Numbered from the stretch's first letter, positions 1 to 9,316 are shown. The stretch: 64,000 bases of DNA from CAZMNY01 sp964567745 (GCA_964567745.1 CAZMNY010000020.1:62001-126000); one strand, 5' to 3'. Program-made: numbers and translations. The notes: generated by a model not told the origin, from the letters alone.

Positions 1-1617
1 AGCCGCTTCGCGCAAATCGTCGATCGAGGCGTTTTCCATGATCATGTTCCGCAGGTGGTCGTTCATAATCATCAACTCGAACAAACCGACTCGGCCTTTG
101 TAGCCGGTGTTGTTGCAGATGTCGCAACCTTTGCCGCGATAGAACTGGTAGTTGGCCAAATCCTCTTCAGCAATTTGCAGCTCCGAGAGAAGATCCGGAG
201 GGCACTCGATTTCTTCGCGACATTGTGAACAAATGCGGCGGACCAGTCGCTGGGCCAAGATGGCTTCGACGGTGGCCGTGATCAAAAATGTAGGCACGCC
301 CATGTCTTTCATTCGCGTTACCGTGCTCGGCGCGTCATTCGTGTGCAATGTGCTGAACACGGTGTGGCCGGTTAATGACGCCTGCACGGCGATCTCGGCT
401 GTTTCCAAGTCACGGATTTCGCCGACAAGGATCTTGTCCGGGTCTTGCCTCAGAATCGCTCGCAGACATTGGGCGAACGTCACTTCGATATCGGCGTCAA
501 TCGGAATCTGAATGATCCCGTCAATGTCATATTCAACCGGGTCTTCCGTCGTGATCAACTTGTCGGTCACGTCATTCAGTTCGCTGAGCGCCGAATACAA
601 GGTGGTTGTTTTTCCCGAGCCGGTTGGGCCGGTCACGAGCACAATTCCGTTGGGCACTGCGATCACTTGGCGAAATTGTTCCATCGTCTGTTCGTCCATG
701 CCGACGTTGTTGAGGTCGAGCGAGACGACCGAACGGTCGAGCACTCGCATAACAACGCTCTCGCCGAACATCGTGGGCAGCACGCTGACGCGAAGATCGA
801 CCGGGTGGCCGCCGACCGTCAGTTCGATTCGACCGTCCTGAGGCATCCGACGCTCGGCGATATCCAGATTCGACATCACCTTGATTCGTGTTGTAATCGC
901 AAACGCCAAGTGTCGCGGCGGCGGGACCATTTCGTACAGCACGCCATCCGACTTGATGCGAATGCGGAATTCGTCTTCAAACGGTTCAAAGTGAATATCG
1001 CTGGCGTGATCCTTGATTGCCAACAGGAGAACCATGTTGAGCAGCTTGCGGACCGGAGCGCTGTCGGCCAACGCTTCGACGCTCGTGATATCGATCGGCC
1101 CCTCCATGTTGCCAATCGCAGCCGCCTGCTTACGCAGCTCTTCATCGTCTTCGAGTTCGTCGATAATACTGCCGACGGAATCGCCCGCTGCGTTGTAGAA
1201 CTTGTCGAGCGCCGTGTTAACGTCTCGCTCGGTGGCGACGACGATTTCAATTTCATAACCCAAGAACGTCCGCAGCTCATCCTGAATGGAGAGGTTTTGC
1301 GGTTGGGCGGTCGCGATGGTCAACATGTTTCCGTCAAATCGAACGGGGACGACTCGATAGAGCGTCGCCATCGTTTCTGTAATCTTGTTGAGCGTTTCAT
1401 CGGGAACGTTGACATCGACCAAGCTGATGACCTGCATGCCTCCTTGCTCAGCAAGAGCTTGAGCGAGCTGGTCATCGGTGACCAAACCCATCTCTTCAGC
1501 AATCTTGCCTAACAATTCGCCCGGCTGCTGTTGCTGCTCCTCCAGCAACATTTCTAGTTGCTCGTCGCTGATGTAACCGAGGTCGACGAGGATTTGACCT
1601 ATTCTTCGGATGGCCAT
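1..1617 (-). CDS. Type II secretion / type IV pilus assembly ATPase, GspE/PilB family (3' end outside window)
   Basis: Cytoplasmic hexameric ATPase expected to drive pilus or pseudopilus assembly. The 539 visible codons start at an ATG ending at 1617 (MAIRRIGQILVDLGYIS). An N-terminal MshEN-like domain (about residues 1-150) precedes the secretion ATPase core with an SDIHFEPF segment, Walker A GPTGSGKT, an Asp box (ITTEDPVEY), Walker B-like KILVGEIRD and the His box STLHTNDAPS. A tetracysteine zinc motif (CSQC, then CDIC) follows, as in GspE/PilB. The gene runs off the left edge, so the extreme C-terminus is missing. It is the last of three related ATPase genes read on the minus strand; 179 bp separate it from the pilT-like gene. 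The family is certain; whether it serves a pilus or type II secretion cannot be told here. Confidence 0.93.
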   Translation of the reverse strand, partial: MAIRRIGQILVDLGYISDEQLEMLLEEQQQQPGELLGKIAEEMGLVTDDQLAQALAEQGGMQVISLVDVNVPDETLNKITETMATLYRVVPVRFDGNMLTIATAQPQNLSIQDELRTFLGYEIEIVVATERDVNTALDKFYNAAGDSVGSIIDELEDDEELRKQAAAIGNMEGPIDITSVEALADSAPVRKLLNMVLLLAIKDHASDIHFEPFEDEFRIRIKSDGVLYEMVPPPRHLAFAITTRIKVMSNLDIAERRMPQDGRIELTVGGHPVDLRVSVLPTMFGESVVMRVLDRSVVSLDLNNVGMDEQTMEQFRQVIAVPNGIVLVTGPTGSGKTTTLYSALSELNDVTDKLITTEDPVEYDIDGIIQIPIDADIEVTFAQCLRAILRQDPDKILVGEIRDLETAEIAVQASLTGHTVFSTLHTNDAPSTVTRMKDMGVPTFLITATVEAILAQRLVRRICSQCREEIECPPDLLSELQIAEEDLANYQFYRGKGCDICNNTGYKGRVGLFELMIMNDHLRNMIMENASIDDLREAA

Positions 1618-1796
1618 GCCGGCTCCCTTATTCTCTGCCACTGGCTCGCCAGTGTTTGTGTTCCGTTTTGTGTTCCGCTGATGTCGCTCTTGTTGTCGCT
1701 CTTGTGATCCAGTGCACGCCGGCTGACTGGATGCCCCTCAGGTTGCCTTGCCGTCTTCTTCGTGCCCTTTCCTTCGAGCCGTCTTCTCGTCGGGCT

Positions 1797-2912
1797 CTAA
1801 TCGTGCTTGAACTCCTCGGACGGCGCCGTGTCGTCTTCGGCGCCCCGTTTGGCGTTGACGATGCGTTTTGCGAGATCGTCAGGCCGGTGGGCTTTGGCCA
1901 AAATGTCTTCGACCGTGACCTTCTCTTCACGCCACAGCGTGAACAGGTGATCGTCGTTGAGTCGCATGCCGAACTTGGCACCGGTTTGAATGGCCGAGTT
2001 GATTCGGAAGGTCTTGTTTTCTCGAATCAAGTTGGCGATACCGGGCGTCACGACCAGGATTTCGAAAGCAGCGATTCGTCCGCCGCCGATCTTGGGCAGC
2101 AACGTTTGGGCGACGATGCCGATGATCGATGTCGAAAGCTGAGTTCGGATTTGGTCTTGGAGATTGCCCGGGAAGGCGTCAATGATCCTGTTGACCGTGC
2201 CTTGCGCGCTGTTGGTGTGAAGCGTACCGAACACAACGTGGCCCGTCTCCGCCGCCGTAATCGCGGCTTCGATCGTCTCGAGGTCTCGAAGTTCGCCGAC
2301 CAGAATCACATCCGGATCCTGTCGCAATGCACGACGAATCGCCTCGGCGAAACTCGGCACGTCGACGCCGACTTCACGTTGGTTGACCGTCGATTTCTTG
2401 TGGTAGTGATAGAATTCGATCGGGTCTTCGATCGTGATAATGTGGTGGTCGACGTTCTCGTTGATGTAGTTCACCAGGCTGGCCAGTGTCGTACTCTTGC
2501 CCGAGCCGGTCGGGCCGGTGACAAGGAACAGACCGCGAGGCCGCAAGACAAGCTTCGTCACGACATCGGGCAGACCGAGCTGCTCCGGCGTCAACATGTC
2601 GTTTGGAATTTGCCGCAACACCATCGAGACGTTGCCGCGCTGCTTGAAGATGGAAACACGGAATCGAGCCGCGTCGCCGAAAGCAAAACCAAAGTCAGAG
2701 CTACCGTTTTCCTGCAGTTCTCGCTGGCAGCGTTCCGGGGCGATACTCTTCATGAGCGCCATCGTGTCGTCCGGCTCGAGTTCCTTGGTCTCCAACTTGC
2801 GCATCCGTCCGTGAAGCCGAAACACAGGAGGCTGGCCGACGGAAATGTGGATATCACTCGCGCCCTGCTTGATCGCGGCGTGGAGTAGCTTGTCAACGAG
2901 AATTGTAGCCAT
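1797..2912 (-). CDS. pilT: Twitching motility ATPase PilT
   Basis: Retraction ATPase of type IV pili, 371 aa, close to the usual PilT length. It starts MATILVDKLLHAAIKQGASD, the typical PilT N-terminus with the SDIHIS segment. Walker A GPTGSGKS lies at residues 133-140, followed by the Asp box IITIEDPIEFYH, Walker B-like VILVGELRD and the His box GTLHTNSAQGTVNRIIDAFP. The Q-x-[IV]-R-x-Q-L-S segment is present (QDQIRTQLS). Unlike its two neighbours it has no N-terminal MshEN-like domain and no tetracysteine zinc motif, which separates PilT from PilB/GspE. It lies between the two assembly-type ATPases on the same strand, which suggests joint use in a pilus system. Confidence 0.94.
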   Translation of the reverse strand: MATILVDKLLHAAIKQGASDIHISVGQPPVFRLHGRMRKLETKELEPDDTMALMKSIAPERCQRELQENGSSDFGFAFGDAARFRVSIFKQRGNVSMVLRQIPNDMLTPEQLGLPDVVTKLVLRPRGLFLVTGPTGSGKSTTLASLVNYINENVDHHIITIEDPIEFYHYHKKSTVNQREVGVDVPSFAEAIRRALRQDPDVILVGELRDLETIEAAITAAETGHVVFGTLHTNSAQGTVNRIIDAFPGNLQDQIRTQLSTSIIGIVAQTLLPKIGGGRIAAFEILVVTPGIANLIRENKTFRINSAIQTGAKFGMRLNDDHLFTLWREEKVTVEDILAKAHRPDDLAKRIVNAKRGAEDDTAPSEEFKHD

Positions 2913-3407
2913 TTGCGTCTGTTCTCCCGGAACCGATCAGCGGTCCCAATTTGCGTTCCCACTGCCGACGTGTCTCGTATTGCTCAGCAACACGGCGCTA
3001 CTTTCGCGGAGCGAAAGGCGACAATGCGGAGCAAAAAGCGATACTCTCGCGTGAGCGAAAGGCGACGAGGCGCGTGTGATCCAGCTTTTGAATTGCGAAG
3101 TGAAATGATTGGTGCGAGCAGGCGAGCAAATCGACTGCTGGCAAGTCAGCGACTGACGAGCGAGATTCGTCCTTCGCAGAGAGTAAAACCGGATATGTAA
3201 TCAACACGCATAAGCGACTGTTTATTCTGTTCCTGCCGCTGGTGATTCCGCTGACCGGTTCGATTATTTACCTGCCCGCCCCCGAACTCAAACTCGACAT
3301 CCGTTTTTCACCCTCCGACCTCGGTCAGCCGCGTCGCCTCCAAACCGTCAAGACAACACGACCCGCGATCGCTCCCCACCGTGGTAGGGATTCAGCCTGG
3401 CAACGCA
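2913..3407. other. Intergenic region with REP-like hairpin and no supported gene
   Basis: This 495-bp gap separates the PilB-like and PilT genes. A compact hairpin lies at 3001-3017 (7-bp stem CTTTCGC/GCGAAAG, 3-nt loop), and a related sequence recurs at 3047-3066 (shared tail gagcgaaaggcgac). From about 3200 to 3420 one plus-strand frame would encode a hydrophobic stretch (RLFILFLPLVIPLTGSIIYL), but it has no start codon or ribosome-binding site, so I do not call a gene. The pilT promoter may lie here; no clear -35/-10 pair was identified. Confidence 0.5.
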
Positions 3408-5141
3408 TCAAAGCTCCGTGATGATGTCCTGCTCGGATCGCTTCGCCACTCGGTAGACCTCTTCGAACGTGGTAATGCCGTCGAGGACTTTCCTCATCCC
3501 GTCCATGTACAACGTCTGCATGCCTTGCTTAATGGCTTCCTTGCGAATCTCTTCTGACGTGCGAGCTTCGAAAATCAGCTCGCGAATTCCAGCCGTAATC
3601 ATCATCAGCTCGATAATCGCGATCCGTCCGCGGTATCCGCTGCGCTGGCAATAGCCGCAACCTTTGCTCTTCATGAAGCGGCCTTCTTTGGCGAGCTCCA
3701 TCGGGATGCCAGCATCCTTGATGACCGACTCCGGGGGTGTGTACGGCTGCTTGCAACGGCTGCAATTCACCCTCAGTAAACGCTGAGCCATCACGGCGAT
3801 GACGCTACTCGCCACCAGATAGCCTGGTACACCTATGTCCACCATTCGTGTGATGGCGCTGGGCGCATCGTTCGTGTGTAGAGTACTGAAAACCAAGTGT
3901 CCAGTCAAACTTGCTTGGATTCCCATCGACGCGGTCTCGGCGTCTCGCATCTCGCCGACCAGGATGATATTGGGTGCCTGCCGCAACATCGAGCGAATGA
4001 TTCGGGCGAAATCGAGGCCGATGGAGTGGCGAACTTCGCACTGATTTACGCCGGGCAAGTAGTATTCGACCGGGTCCTCGGCCGTAATGATTTTGCGGTC
4101 TGGGCGATTGAGCGCGTTCAGGGCGGCGTAGAGGGTCGTCGTTTTTCCCGATCCAGTCGGGCCGGTGACGAGCACAATTCCGTTGGGCCGCTTGATCAGA
4201 TGTTGGAATCGATCGAAGTTGTACTGAGACAAGCCGAGTTGCCGGATGCCGATCTTGATATTGTCTTTGTCCAGCAGTCGCATGACACACGACTGGCCGT
4301 GGTTCGTCGGAATCACGCTCACTCGCAGGTCGAGCTCTTTTTCGCCGACGGTGACCTTGATTCGACCGTCCTGGGGTCGCCGACGCTCGGCGATGTCCAT
4401 TTTGGCCAGAATCTTGATCCTCGAGAGAATAGCGCTGAGCAGCCGGCGTGGCGGGCTGTCACGTTCCACGAGAATTCCGTCGATCCGGTAGCGAATGCGG
4501 ATTCGATCCTCAAACGGCTCGACATGGATGTCTGACGCGCGAACCTGCACCGCTTCTGAGATCATCATCTGGACGAGCCGGACGACGGGAGCACTGTTTT
4601 CGTCAACCGACTCGTCCTGCCCGGCGGTATCCTCTTCGGTTTCCGTGAAGTCGATGGCGGTATCGGTGAATTCCTGAAGCATCGAGTCGGCCGATTCACC
4701 TTCGACCTGACCGTAGCACGAGTTGATCGCCTGCTGTATCGATACTCGAGGTGCCAAGACGGTATCGATTTGGCGGTTGAGAATGAAGCGGAGCTTCTCG
4801 ATGGTCTCGATATCCATTGGGTCGCTGACAATCACTCGCAGCCGATCGTCGTTCTCCGACATCGGGAGAATCGAGTTTTCGCGGGCCACCGATTCCGGGA
4901 TCAGCTCGATCACGGCATCTGGAATTTTGACCTCGTCCAGGTCGATGTATTCCATTTTGTGATGCTCGGCCATCGCCCGCATCACTTCTTCGGGCGTCGC
5001 ATAGGACAGCCGAATCAGGCAGTCAGCCACGTTTATGTCGGCCTGCTCACGAGACATTTGCTCCGCTTCACGAAGCTGATCGGAGCTAATAATGCCGCGA
5101 CGCTGGAGAATCTCCGTAAACTCACCCTTGGCTGTAACCAT
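3408..5141 (-). CDS. Type IV pilus / type II secretion assembly ATPase, PilB/GspE family
   Basis: Assembly ATPase of 577 aa, full length for the family. Residues 1-150 form an MshEN-like N-terminal domain (a candidate c-di-GMP-binding fold; binding residues not verified). A short acidic linker (about 155-185, rich in D, E and T) follows. The ATPase core has SDIHVEPF near 203, Walker A GPTGSGKT at 327-334, Asp box ITAEDPVEYY, Walker B-like IILVGEMRD and His box STLHTNDAPS. The C-terminal zinc motif is CSRC then CGYC. It is the first of three same-strand ATPase genes, with nothing obvious in the 495-bp gap to pilT. The role in pilus extension is inferred from the PilT neighbour. Confidence 0.93.
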   Translation of the reverse strand: MVTAKGEFTEILQRRGIISSDQLREAEQMSREQADINVADCLIRLSYATPEEVMRAMAEHHKMEYIDLDEVKIPDAVIELIPESVARENSILPMSENDDRLRVIVSDPMDIETIEKLRFILNRQIDTVLAPRVSIQQAINSCYGQVEGESADSMLQEFTDTAIDFTETEEDTAGQDESVDENSAPVVRLVQMMISEAVQVRASDIHVEPFEDRIRIRYRIDGILVERDSPPRRLLSAILSRIKILAKMDIAERRRPQDGRIKVTVGEKELDLRVSVIPTNHGQSCVMRLLDKDNIKIGIRQLGLSQYNFDRFQHLIKRPNGIVLVTGPTGSGKTTTLYAALNALNRPDRKIITAEDPVEYYLPGVNQCEVRHSIGLDFARIIRSMLRQAPNIILVGEMRDAETASMGIQASLTGHLVFSTLHTNDAPSAITRMVDIGVPGYLVASSVIAVMAQRLLRVNCSRCKQPYTPPESVIKDAGIPMELAKEGRFMKSKGCGYCQRSGYRGRIAIIELMMITAGIRELIFEARTSEEIRKEAIKQGMQTLYMDGMRKVLDGITTFEEVYRVAKRSEQDIITEL

Positions 5142-5364
5142 GGAACGATCCTAGATTAAGAACGACGCACAGAGCCAGTGTCCGGCGACTACCGGAGTCG
5201 ATAACTGGCGAAGCTACACAACATATATTGATTCATGACGACTTGGGTTGTCAATCAGCTGAAATGCGATGCTCTTGGTCGCTTTCACCGACAAGCCCTA
5301 TAATCCCATCCGCCGGAATGTCCGCACCACGTCGTCCTATTGCCCCACGGATGGAGGATCGATC
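5142..5364. promoter_or_regulatory. Divergent intergenic region, probable back-to-back promoters
   Basis: This region separates the minus-strand PilB-like gene from the plus-strand secreted-protein gene, so both promoters should lie here. It is locally AT-richer around 5219-5270. A good Shine-Dalgarno GGAGGA at 5354-5359 precedes the ATG at 5365 and fixes that start. No confident -35/-10 pair was identified. Confidence 0.4.
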
Positions 5365-6561
5365 ATGTTGAGGTGCCCATTTTTCGCTGCGACGCTCACA
5401 TCACTTGCCTGTCTGACGTTGCTTGTGGCTCCTTTCAGCTCATCCAGCGCTGATGGGCCAACGGTCCCGGATAACAAGAAACGCACTCAGAATCGAACGA
5501 GCGACGACATTTCGAACCCCTACGTGAACGCGAAAAAGGCGAAAAAATCTGGGAATCAGGCGACGGGCACATCGGATACGGGAACATCAGAGAAACTGAG
5601 CCCCGAGCAGATTCGGCGATTGCAGGTGATCAAAGACATCGTCCGAGCGAGGCAATTGGCGGGTGGATCGGTGCTCGACGGAACCTCTCTGGCAAAGACG
5701 GACGATGTCGGGGAGTTTCAAGCGTTGATCGACCAGTTGGCCAAGGAGACACCGCCGCCGCCCAGTTTCCAAGCCAAGCCGCTTCCACCCAGGTCCGCCG
5801 TGGCAGTTGCCCAAGCGGGATCGCGAGCGGCGGACAAGAAATCGGCCGATCAAGAATTGGTAAATTCGCTTCGGGAAACTTGCCGCTTACTCGACGAAAA
5901 GGCGAATCAGCTCGAGAACGCTCGTGACTACGCCCAGGCGGATCAGCACCGCGAAGTGGCCGAGCGACTGCGTCTGATGGCTCGAAGTCTCGACTCGCCT
6001 TCCAAGACGAGCCGATCGCACCGATTGGCCCTGCGTCGATCGACTCCCATGCTGCCGCCCGACATTCAAGCTCCGCCCACCATGCCCCCAAGTATTCCCG
6101 CGCCGCCGAGCATTCCAGCGCCGCCGCGCGCGTACATTCCGGCCCAGCCTCCGGTCTATCCGTCGCCGAGCTATCCGACGCCACATGGCTGGGCGATTCC
6201 GCTAGGACCTGGCTACGTCGTGCCCTTCTACAACGCTCCGTCGGGCGCTGTCCCCACGCAACCAATCTATCCGTCTCCGAAAACATCGACGCCGCCGTAT
6301 TTGCCGCCACCAACCGTTTACCCGTCGCCTCGAGTAACGCCCCCGACGGGCGCGAAACCAACGATTCTCCCGCCGCCAACGATCGTCAACCCGCCGACGT
6401 CCTTGCATCAGCCTCCGAAGAAGACGGTCAAGCGGCCGGCAGCGACCTTCCAACCACGTACACCGAAGGTCAAACCGCCAACTGCCTCGGCGCCGCCAAC
6501 TGCGACACAGCCATCGTCGTCGACCGCGCGTCGGCCTCGTAAGCCTGCCGCAGCAAAGTAG
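5365..6561 (+). CDS. Secreted proline-rich protein of unknown function
   Basis: A 398-aa protein. The ATG at 5365 is chosen because it has a strong GGAGGA site 5 nt upstream and begins a clear signal peptide (MLRCPFFAATLTSLACLTLL, then a small-residue cleavage region). The reading frame stays open upstream to 5269, but that part is not protein-like. After the signal the mature part is polar and charged (about residues 30-200), with a predicted helical segment near 175-215 rich in E, A, R and L (LDEKANQLENARDYAQADQH). From about 220 to the end it is dominated by proline-rich repeats of P-P-x-I-x-A-P, PTVYPSP and YPSPSYP type and ends in basic, proline-rich sequence. Such tails are common in extracytoplasmic planctomycete proteins. 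I do not recognise a family. Confidence 0.75.
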   Translation: MLRCPFFAATLTSLACLTLLVAPFSSSSADGPTVPDNKKRTQNRTSDDISNPYVNAKKAKKSGNQATGTSDTGTSEKLSPEQIRRLQVIKDIVRARQLAGGSVLDGTSLAKTDDVGEFQALIDQLAKETPPPPSFQAKPLPPRSAVAVAQAGSRAADKKSADQELVNSLRETCRLLDEKANQLENARDYAQADQHREVAERLRLMARSLDSPSKTSRSHRLALRRSTPMLPPDIQAPPTMPPSIPAPPSIPAPPRAYIPAQPPVYPSPSYPTPHGWAIPLGPGYVVPFYNAPSGAVPTQPIYPSPKTSTPPYLPPPTVYPSPRVTPPTGAKPTILPPPTIVNPPTSLHQPPKKTVKRPAATFQPRTPKVKPPTASAPPTATQPSSSTARRPRKPAAAK

Positions 6562-6665
6562 GCTTGGCCGCGCAACAAACGTTTGCCGTTGCGTTATCAT
6601 CTGGTGATATCGCCGCAGGTAAACGGCCGCCTGCAGCATCGCATTTCTTGTCGCGAGATGATTCC

Positions 6666-7760
6666 TTGGCTAAGCCTCGCCATCAATCGCTGATCGTCAC
6701 GGGCGGCGCGGGATTTATTGGAGGTCATTTGATTCGTCGGTGGCTCGAGCGGGAAAGCGGTGCCGTTTGGAATTTCGACAAGCTGACTTACGCGGGCAAC
6801 CGAGCTTCGCTGAATGACATCGAACAACGACCCGACTACCACTTCGTGCAGGGCGATGTCGCCGACGCCGATGCGGTCCGCCAACTCATCGAAACGGCTC
6901 AGCCAGACGCGATCGTGCACTGCGCAGCTGAGTCGCATGTCGACCGTTCGATCGAGCAGCCAAGCGAGTTCGTTGCGACGAATATCACGGGCGCCTATGT
7001 GTTGCTTGAAGAGGCGTTTACGTATTGGCGCGAACTGAGTTCGGATCGACAGGCTGAATTTCGGTTTCTCAATGTGTCGACGGACGAGGTTTTTGGTTCC
7101 GCCGAGCCGGGGCGGTTGTTTGTGGAGTCGGACGCCTTCGCGCCAAATTCGCCCTACGCCGCTTCGAAAGCCTCGGCGGCTCACCTTTGCCGATCCTACT
7201 GGCGAACGTATGGCTTGCCGACGATCACGACCTACGGCTCGAATACTTACGGACCATTTCAGTTTCCCGAGAAGCTGCTGCCAACCGCGATCCTGGCGGC
7301 CCAGGCCGGTCGATCCATTCCTCTGTACGGGGACGGCTCGCACGAGCGGGATTGGTTGTACATTGCTGACCACTGCGCCGCATTGGAAGCCGCGCTAGCA
7401 GCAGGTGCCCCCGGTTGCTGCTACAACGTTGGCAGTTCGAAGCCGATCGCCAATCGCGATTTGCTCGAGCGGCTGTGCCATCGACTGGACGAGCATCAAG
7501 GGGTTGCGGCAGGGGAAAACGCCAGGCGAATAGAGCGAGTGACTGATCGGCCGGGTCACGATCGCCGATACGGCGTCGATTGCGATTCGATCCGCTCGCT
7601 CGGTTGGGCACCCCGTCAAACGCTCGACGCGGGCCTCCGAGAGACCGTCAACTGGTACGAAAAGAACCACGCTTGGCTTGCAACTCTCGCGGAAGCCGAC
7701 TATCAAGGTCGTCGTGGGCTCGGTCACGGGGAACGCCGGTCAGATTCTTCTTCACGCTAA
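6666..7760 (+). CDS. dTDP-glucose 4,6-dehydratase (RfbB/RmlB-like)
   Basis: Extended short-chain dehydrogenase/reductase that makes dTDP-4-keto-6-deoxyglucose for deoxysugar synthesis. It has the Rossmann motif TGGAGFIGGHLIRRWL near the N-terminus, the RmlB signature NVSTDEVFG carrying the catalytic Asp-Glu pair, and the YxxxK active site in NSPYAASKASAAHL. The SNTYGPFQFPEKLLP and HERDWLYIADHC segments are also typical of RmlB. Start is uncertain: the frame is open from 6564, but the first about 34 codons are not conserved-looking. A TTG at 6666 gives MAKPRHQSLIVTGGAGFIGG and a normal length of 364 aa. It is a lone gene here, without rmlA, C or D, 105 bp after the proline-rich protein gene. 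Confidence 0.88.
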   Translation: MAKPRHQSLIVTGGAGFIGGHLIRRWLERESGAVWNFDKLTYAGNRASLNDIEQRPDYHFVQGDVADADAVRQLIETAQPDAIVHCAAESHVDRSIEQPSEFVATNITGAYVLLEEAFTYWRELSSDRQAEFRFLNVSTDEVFGSAEPGRLFVESDAFAPNSPYAASKASAAHLCRSYWRTYGLPTITTYGSNTYGPFQFPEKLLPTAILAAQAGRSIPLYGDGSHERDWLYIADHCAALEAALAAGAPGCCYNVGSSKPIANRDLLERLCHRLDEHQGVAAGENARRIERVTDRPGHDRRYGVDCDSIRSLGWAPRQTLDAGLRETVNWYEKNHAWLATLAEADYQGRRGLGHGERRSDSSSR

Positions 7761-7783
7761 CGCAGGTCGCCAACGCAGCTCGC

Positions 7784-8026
7784 ATGAAGCACCAGCTCTC
7801 CATCCGCGGCCTACTCGGGCTCACGGCGTTCATCGCTCTGTTTGTCGCTGCACTGGTCGGCGCATTCGGGTCGCACGTCGAGCGCGCCGTGAGCGAGTTT
7901 TCGATTGTCGTCGCGGTGGCGACCGGTTGGTCGTTCGTGCAGGTTGTTTTCTATTTCGTGATCGTCTCACCCCTCATCGTACTCTGGTTCGTCGCTCAGC
8001 GTTTCCGCCGCGCCGACGAATCGTGA
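7784..8026 (+). CDS. Small two-helix membrane protein
   Basis: An 80-aa protein starting MKHQLSIRGLLGLTAFIALF at the ATG at 7784. Two hydrophobic helices are visible, roughly residues 10-28 and 43-70, and the C-terminus is basic (AQRFRRADES). Short proteins opening with a (Q/R)(F/L)S(I/L)R-x-L(L/M) segment before a membrane helix are, to my knowledge, common in planctomycetes, with no known function. It begins 24 bp after the dehydratase stop codon and may be co-transcribed. Confidence 0.55.
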   Translation: MKHQLSIRGLLGLTAFIALFVAALVGAFGSHVERAVSEFSIVVAVATGWSFVQVVFYFVIVSPLIVLWFVAQRFRRADES

Positions 8027-8492
8027 TTCGACACTAATGCACGTGGCGCCCAAAGCGGTCGCCTCAATCGCTTAACCCGCCGCCGCAGGCAAGGCTGCCC
8101 CGATACGCGAATGAAACTCCACTGCGGCTGGAAGCTTGGAAGCCCAAGCCACGGGCCAGCGGCCTCTACGAACGCGCTAACCGTTGCAATCGGCGCGCAA
8201 ATCGTGACCTACACTTGGGACCGAAAAAGCTAAATGATGTTGAGGTCCGTACGGACCGCTCGTCAGGCTTCGAGGACAATTGCCAAAAGAGTATCGAGGA
8301 ATCCCATCCGCCCGAGTAGGTCCGGTCGACGATAGGTCGAATGCATCGATGGTATCGCGGGGGTGAGTTGCGTCGTCTGTCTTGCGTCGTCTGTCTTGCG
8401 TTGTCTGTCTTGCGTTGTAGGCACAGCTGGCGTGCTCCAGTTTCTGTTGCTCTTCACTGTCATTCAGTACATTCACTCCTTGACTTGGATGA
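8027..8492. other. Intergenic region without a supported gene; contains a 14-bp tandem repeat
   Basis: I see no convincing coding sequence here. Three copies of a 14-bp unit (consensus cgtcgtctgtcttg, third copy cgttgtctgtcttg) lie at 8371-8412 with a partial fourth. Short frames crossing it encode only low-complexity peptides. The region leads into the degraded kinase fragment downstream. Confidence 0.45.
8371..8412. repeat. 14-bp tandem repeat, three copies
   Basis: Units start at 8371, 8385 and 8399. The first two are identical and the third has one c-to-t change. A fourth partial unit begins at 8413. This is a minisatellite-like array in non-coding sequence, and copy-number variation between strains would be expected. 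Confidence 0.85.
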
Positions 8493-9101
8493 TTCCATTC
8501 GCCGGCACCGTCGGCTCACGATTTGATCACCTCGGCGATGCAGATGAAGTCGCCGCATGGCACCTTGCGGATGAAGGGCATTCACGCCAATGGCGACTTG
8601 ATCGAACTCGATGTAACTTGGGCGCGATACACGCAGGGGCTCGAGCAGCACTATGTCATCGTGATGGCTCCGGTGGAATAGCGAACGCGACGTCAGCGAA
8701 TCTATCACTCACAGCTCGAGGGCACGGTTCTGTCGGAGTTGGGGGCCGATGAGATCATCCAACTCGTCGCCTGCGCGACTCAAGACATCGTGGCCAAAGC
8801 TGTCGCGGCGTTTCGAGCGATTGCGGAGGAAAAGGCAGTCGCCCTAACACCTCATATCGGCTCGACGACTCCAGCCTCGATCGACACGAATCCGGACGAA
8901 GTCCATCAAATCCTCACCACGATGTTGAAGTTCGCCATCGACCGCTGCGAAGCCAACGGCGCGGCTGCCGAATCAAATGACGCGGCGGGGAAGGTGGAAT
9001 TGCGAGTCGACCTGGAGCACGGCGGCGTCGAGTTCGCCCTCTCGGATTCCGGTGAAACGTTGGACGCGGCGCGACGATCGCCCTCTTGTTCATCGGCCTA
9101 A
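8493..9101 (+). pseudogene. Degraded PAS / histidine kinase gene fragment
   Basis: One reading frame, open from 8493, first encodes what looks like the C-terminal half of a PAS domain (GIHANGDLIELDVTWARYTQ, then HYVIVMAPVE). A single in-frame TAG at 8679-8681 interrupts it. The same frame then resumes with a histidine-kinase-like segment (AVAAFRAIAEEKAVALTPHI) and an N-box-like DTNPDEVHQILTTMLKFAID, where kinases have DPxRLxQILxNLxxNAI. The N-box asparagine is replaced (KFAIDRCEANG). It continues to ELRVDLEHGGVEFALSDSGE, matching the G1 box region, then loses homology. The phospho-acceptor H-box and the rest of the ATPase domain are absent. I infer a decayed hybrid kinase; both ends are missing. 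Confidence 0.6.
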
Positions 9102-9286
9102 GCGTTGTGCATGTGATCGGGCTCTTCGAATGGTGTTTCCGACTCACACCGCAGACGAACATGTTCATGATCGTCTTCGCGATGGGGCAAGCGTATTGCC
9201 ATCACATTGCGGCGCATAAGAAAGCGGCCAAGCGGGCTAAGAAAGCCGCGGCCGTTTCGCAGCGACGAGCCCAGCCCGATTGGGGA
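9068..9286 (+). other. Possible remnant of a membrane-protein gene
   Basis: Directly after the kinase-like homology ends, another plus-strand frame encodes a hydrophobic segment (ATIALLFIGLSVVHVIGLF), a second one (NMFMIVFAMGQAYCHHIAAH) and a Lys/Ala-rich tail (KKAAKRAKKAAA). There is no good start codon, and the frame then runs antisense through the lipoprotein gene. It could be the tail of a lost membrane protein or chance. Confidence is low. Confidence 0.25.
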
Positions 9287-9316
9287 AGCGGCGCACCGTC
9301 GCTCGGCCAATTGGAG

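Noticed and set aside
445..1512. A 355-codon plus-strand open frame antisense to the GspE-like gene
   Set aside because: It overlaps a strong ATPase gene on the other strand and has no domain; it is a by-product of codon bias.
1656..2888. A 410-codon plus-strand open frame antisense to pilT
   Set aside because: It is the complement of a well-supported PilT gene; the sequence is Arg/Asp/Val-rich shadow without motifs.
5630..6379. A 249-codon minus-strand open frame over the proline-rich protein
   Set aside because: It mirrors repetitive proline codons and has no motif; the plus-strand gene has a strong ribosome-binding site and a signal peptide.
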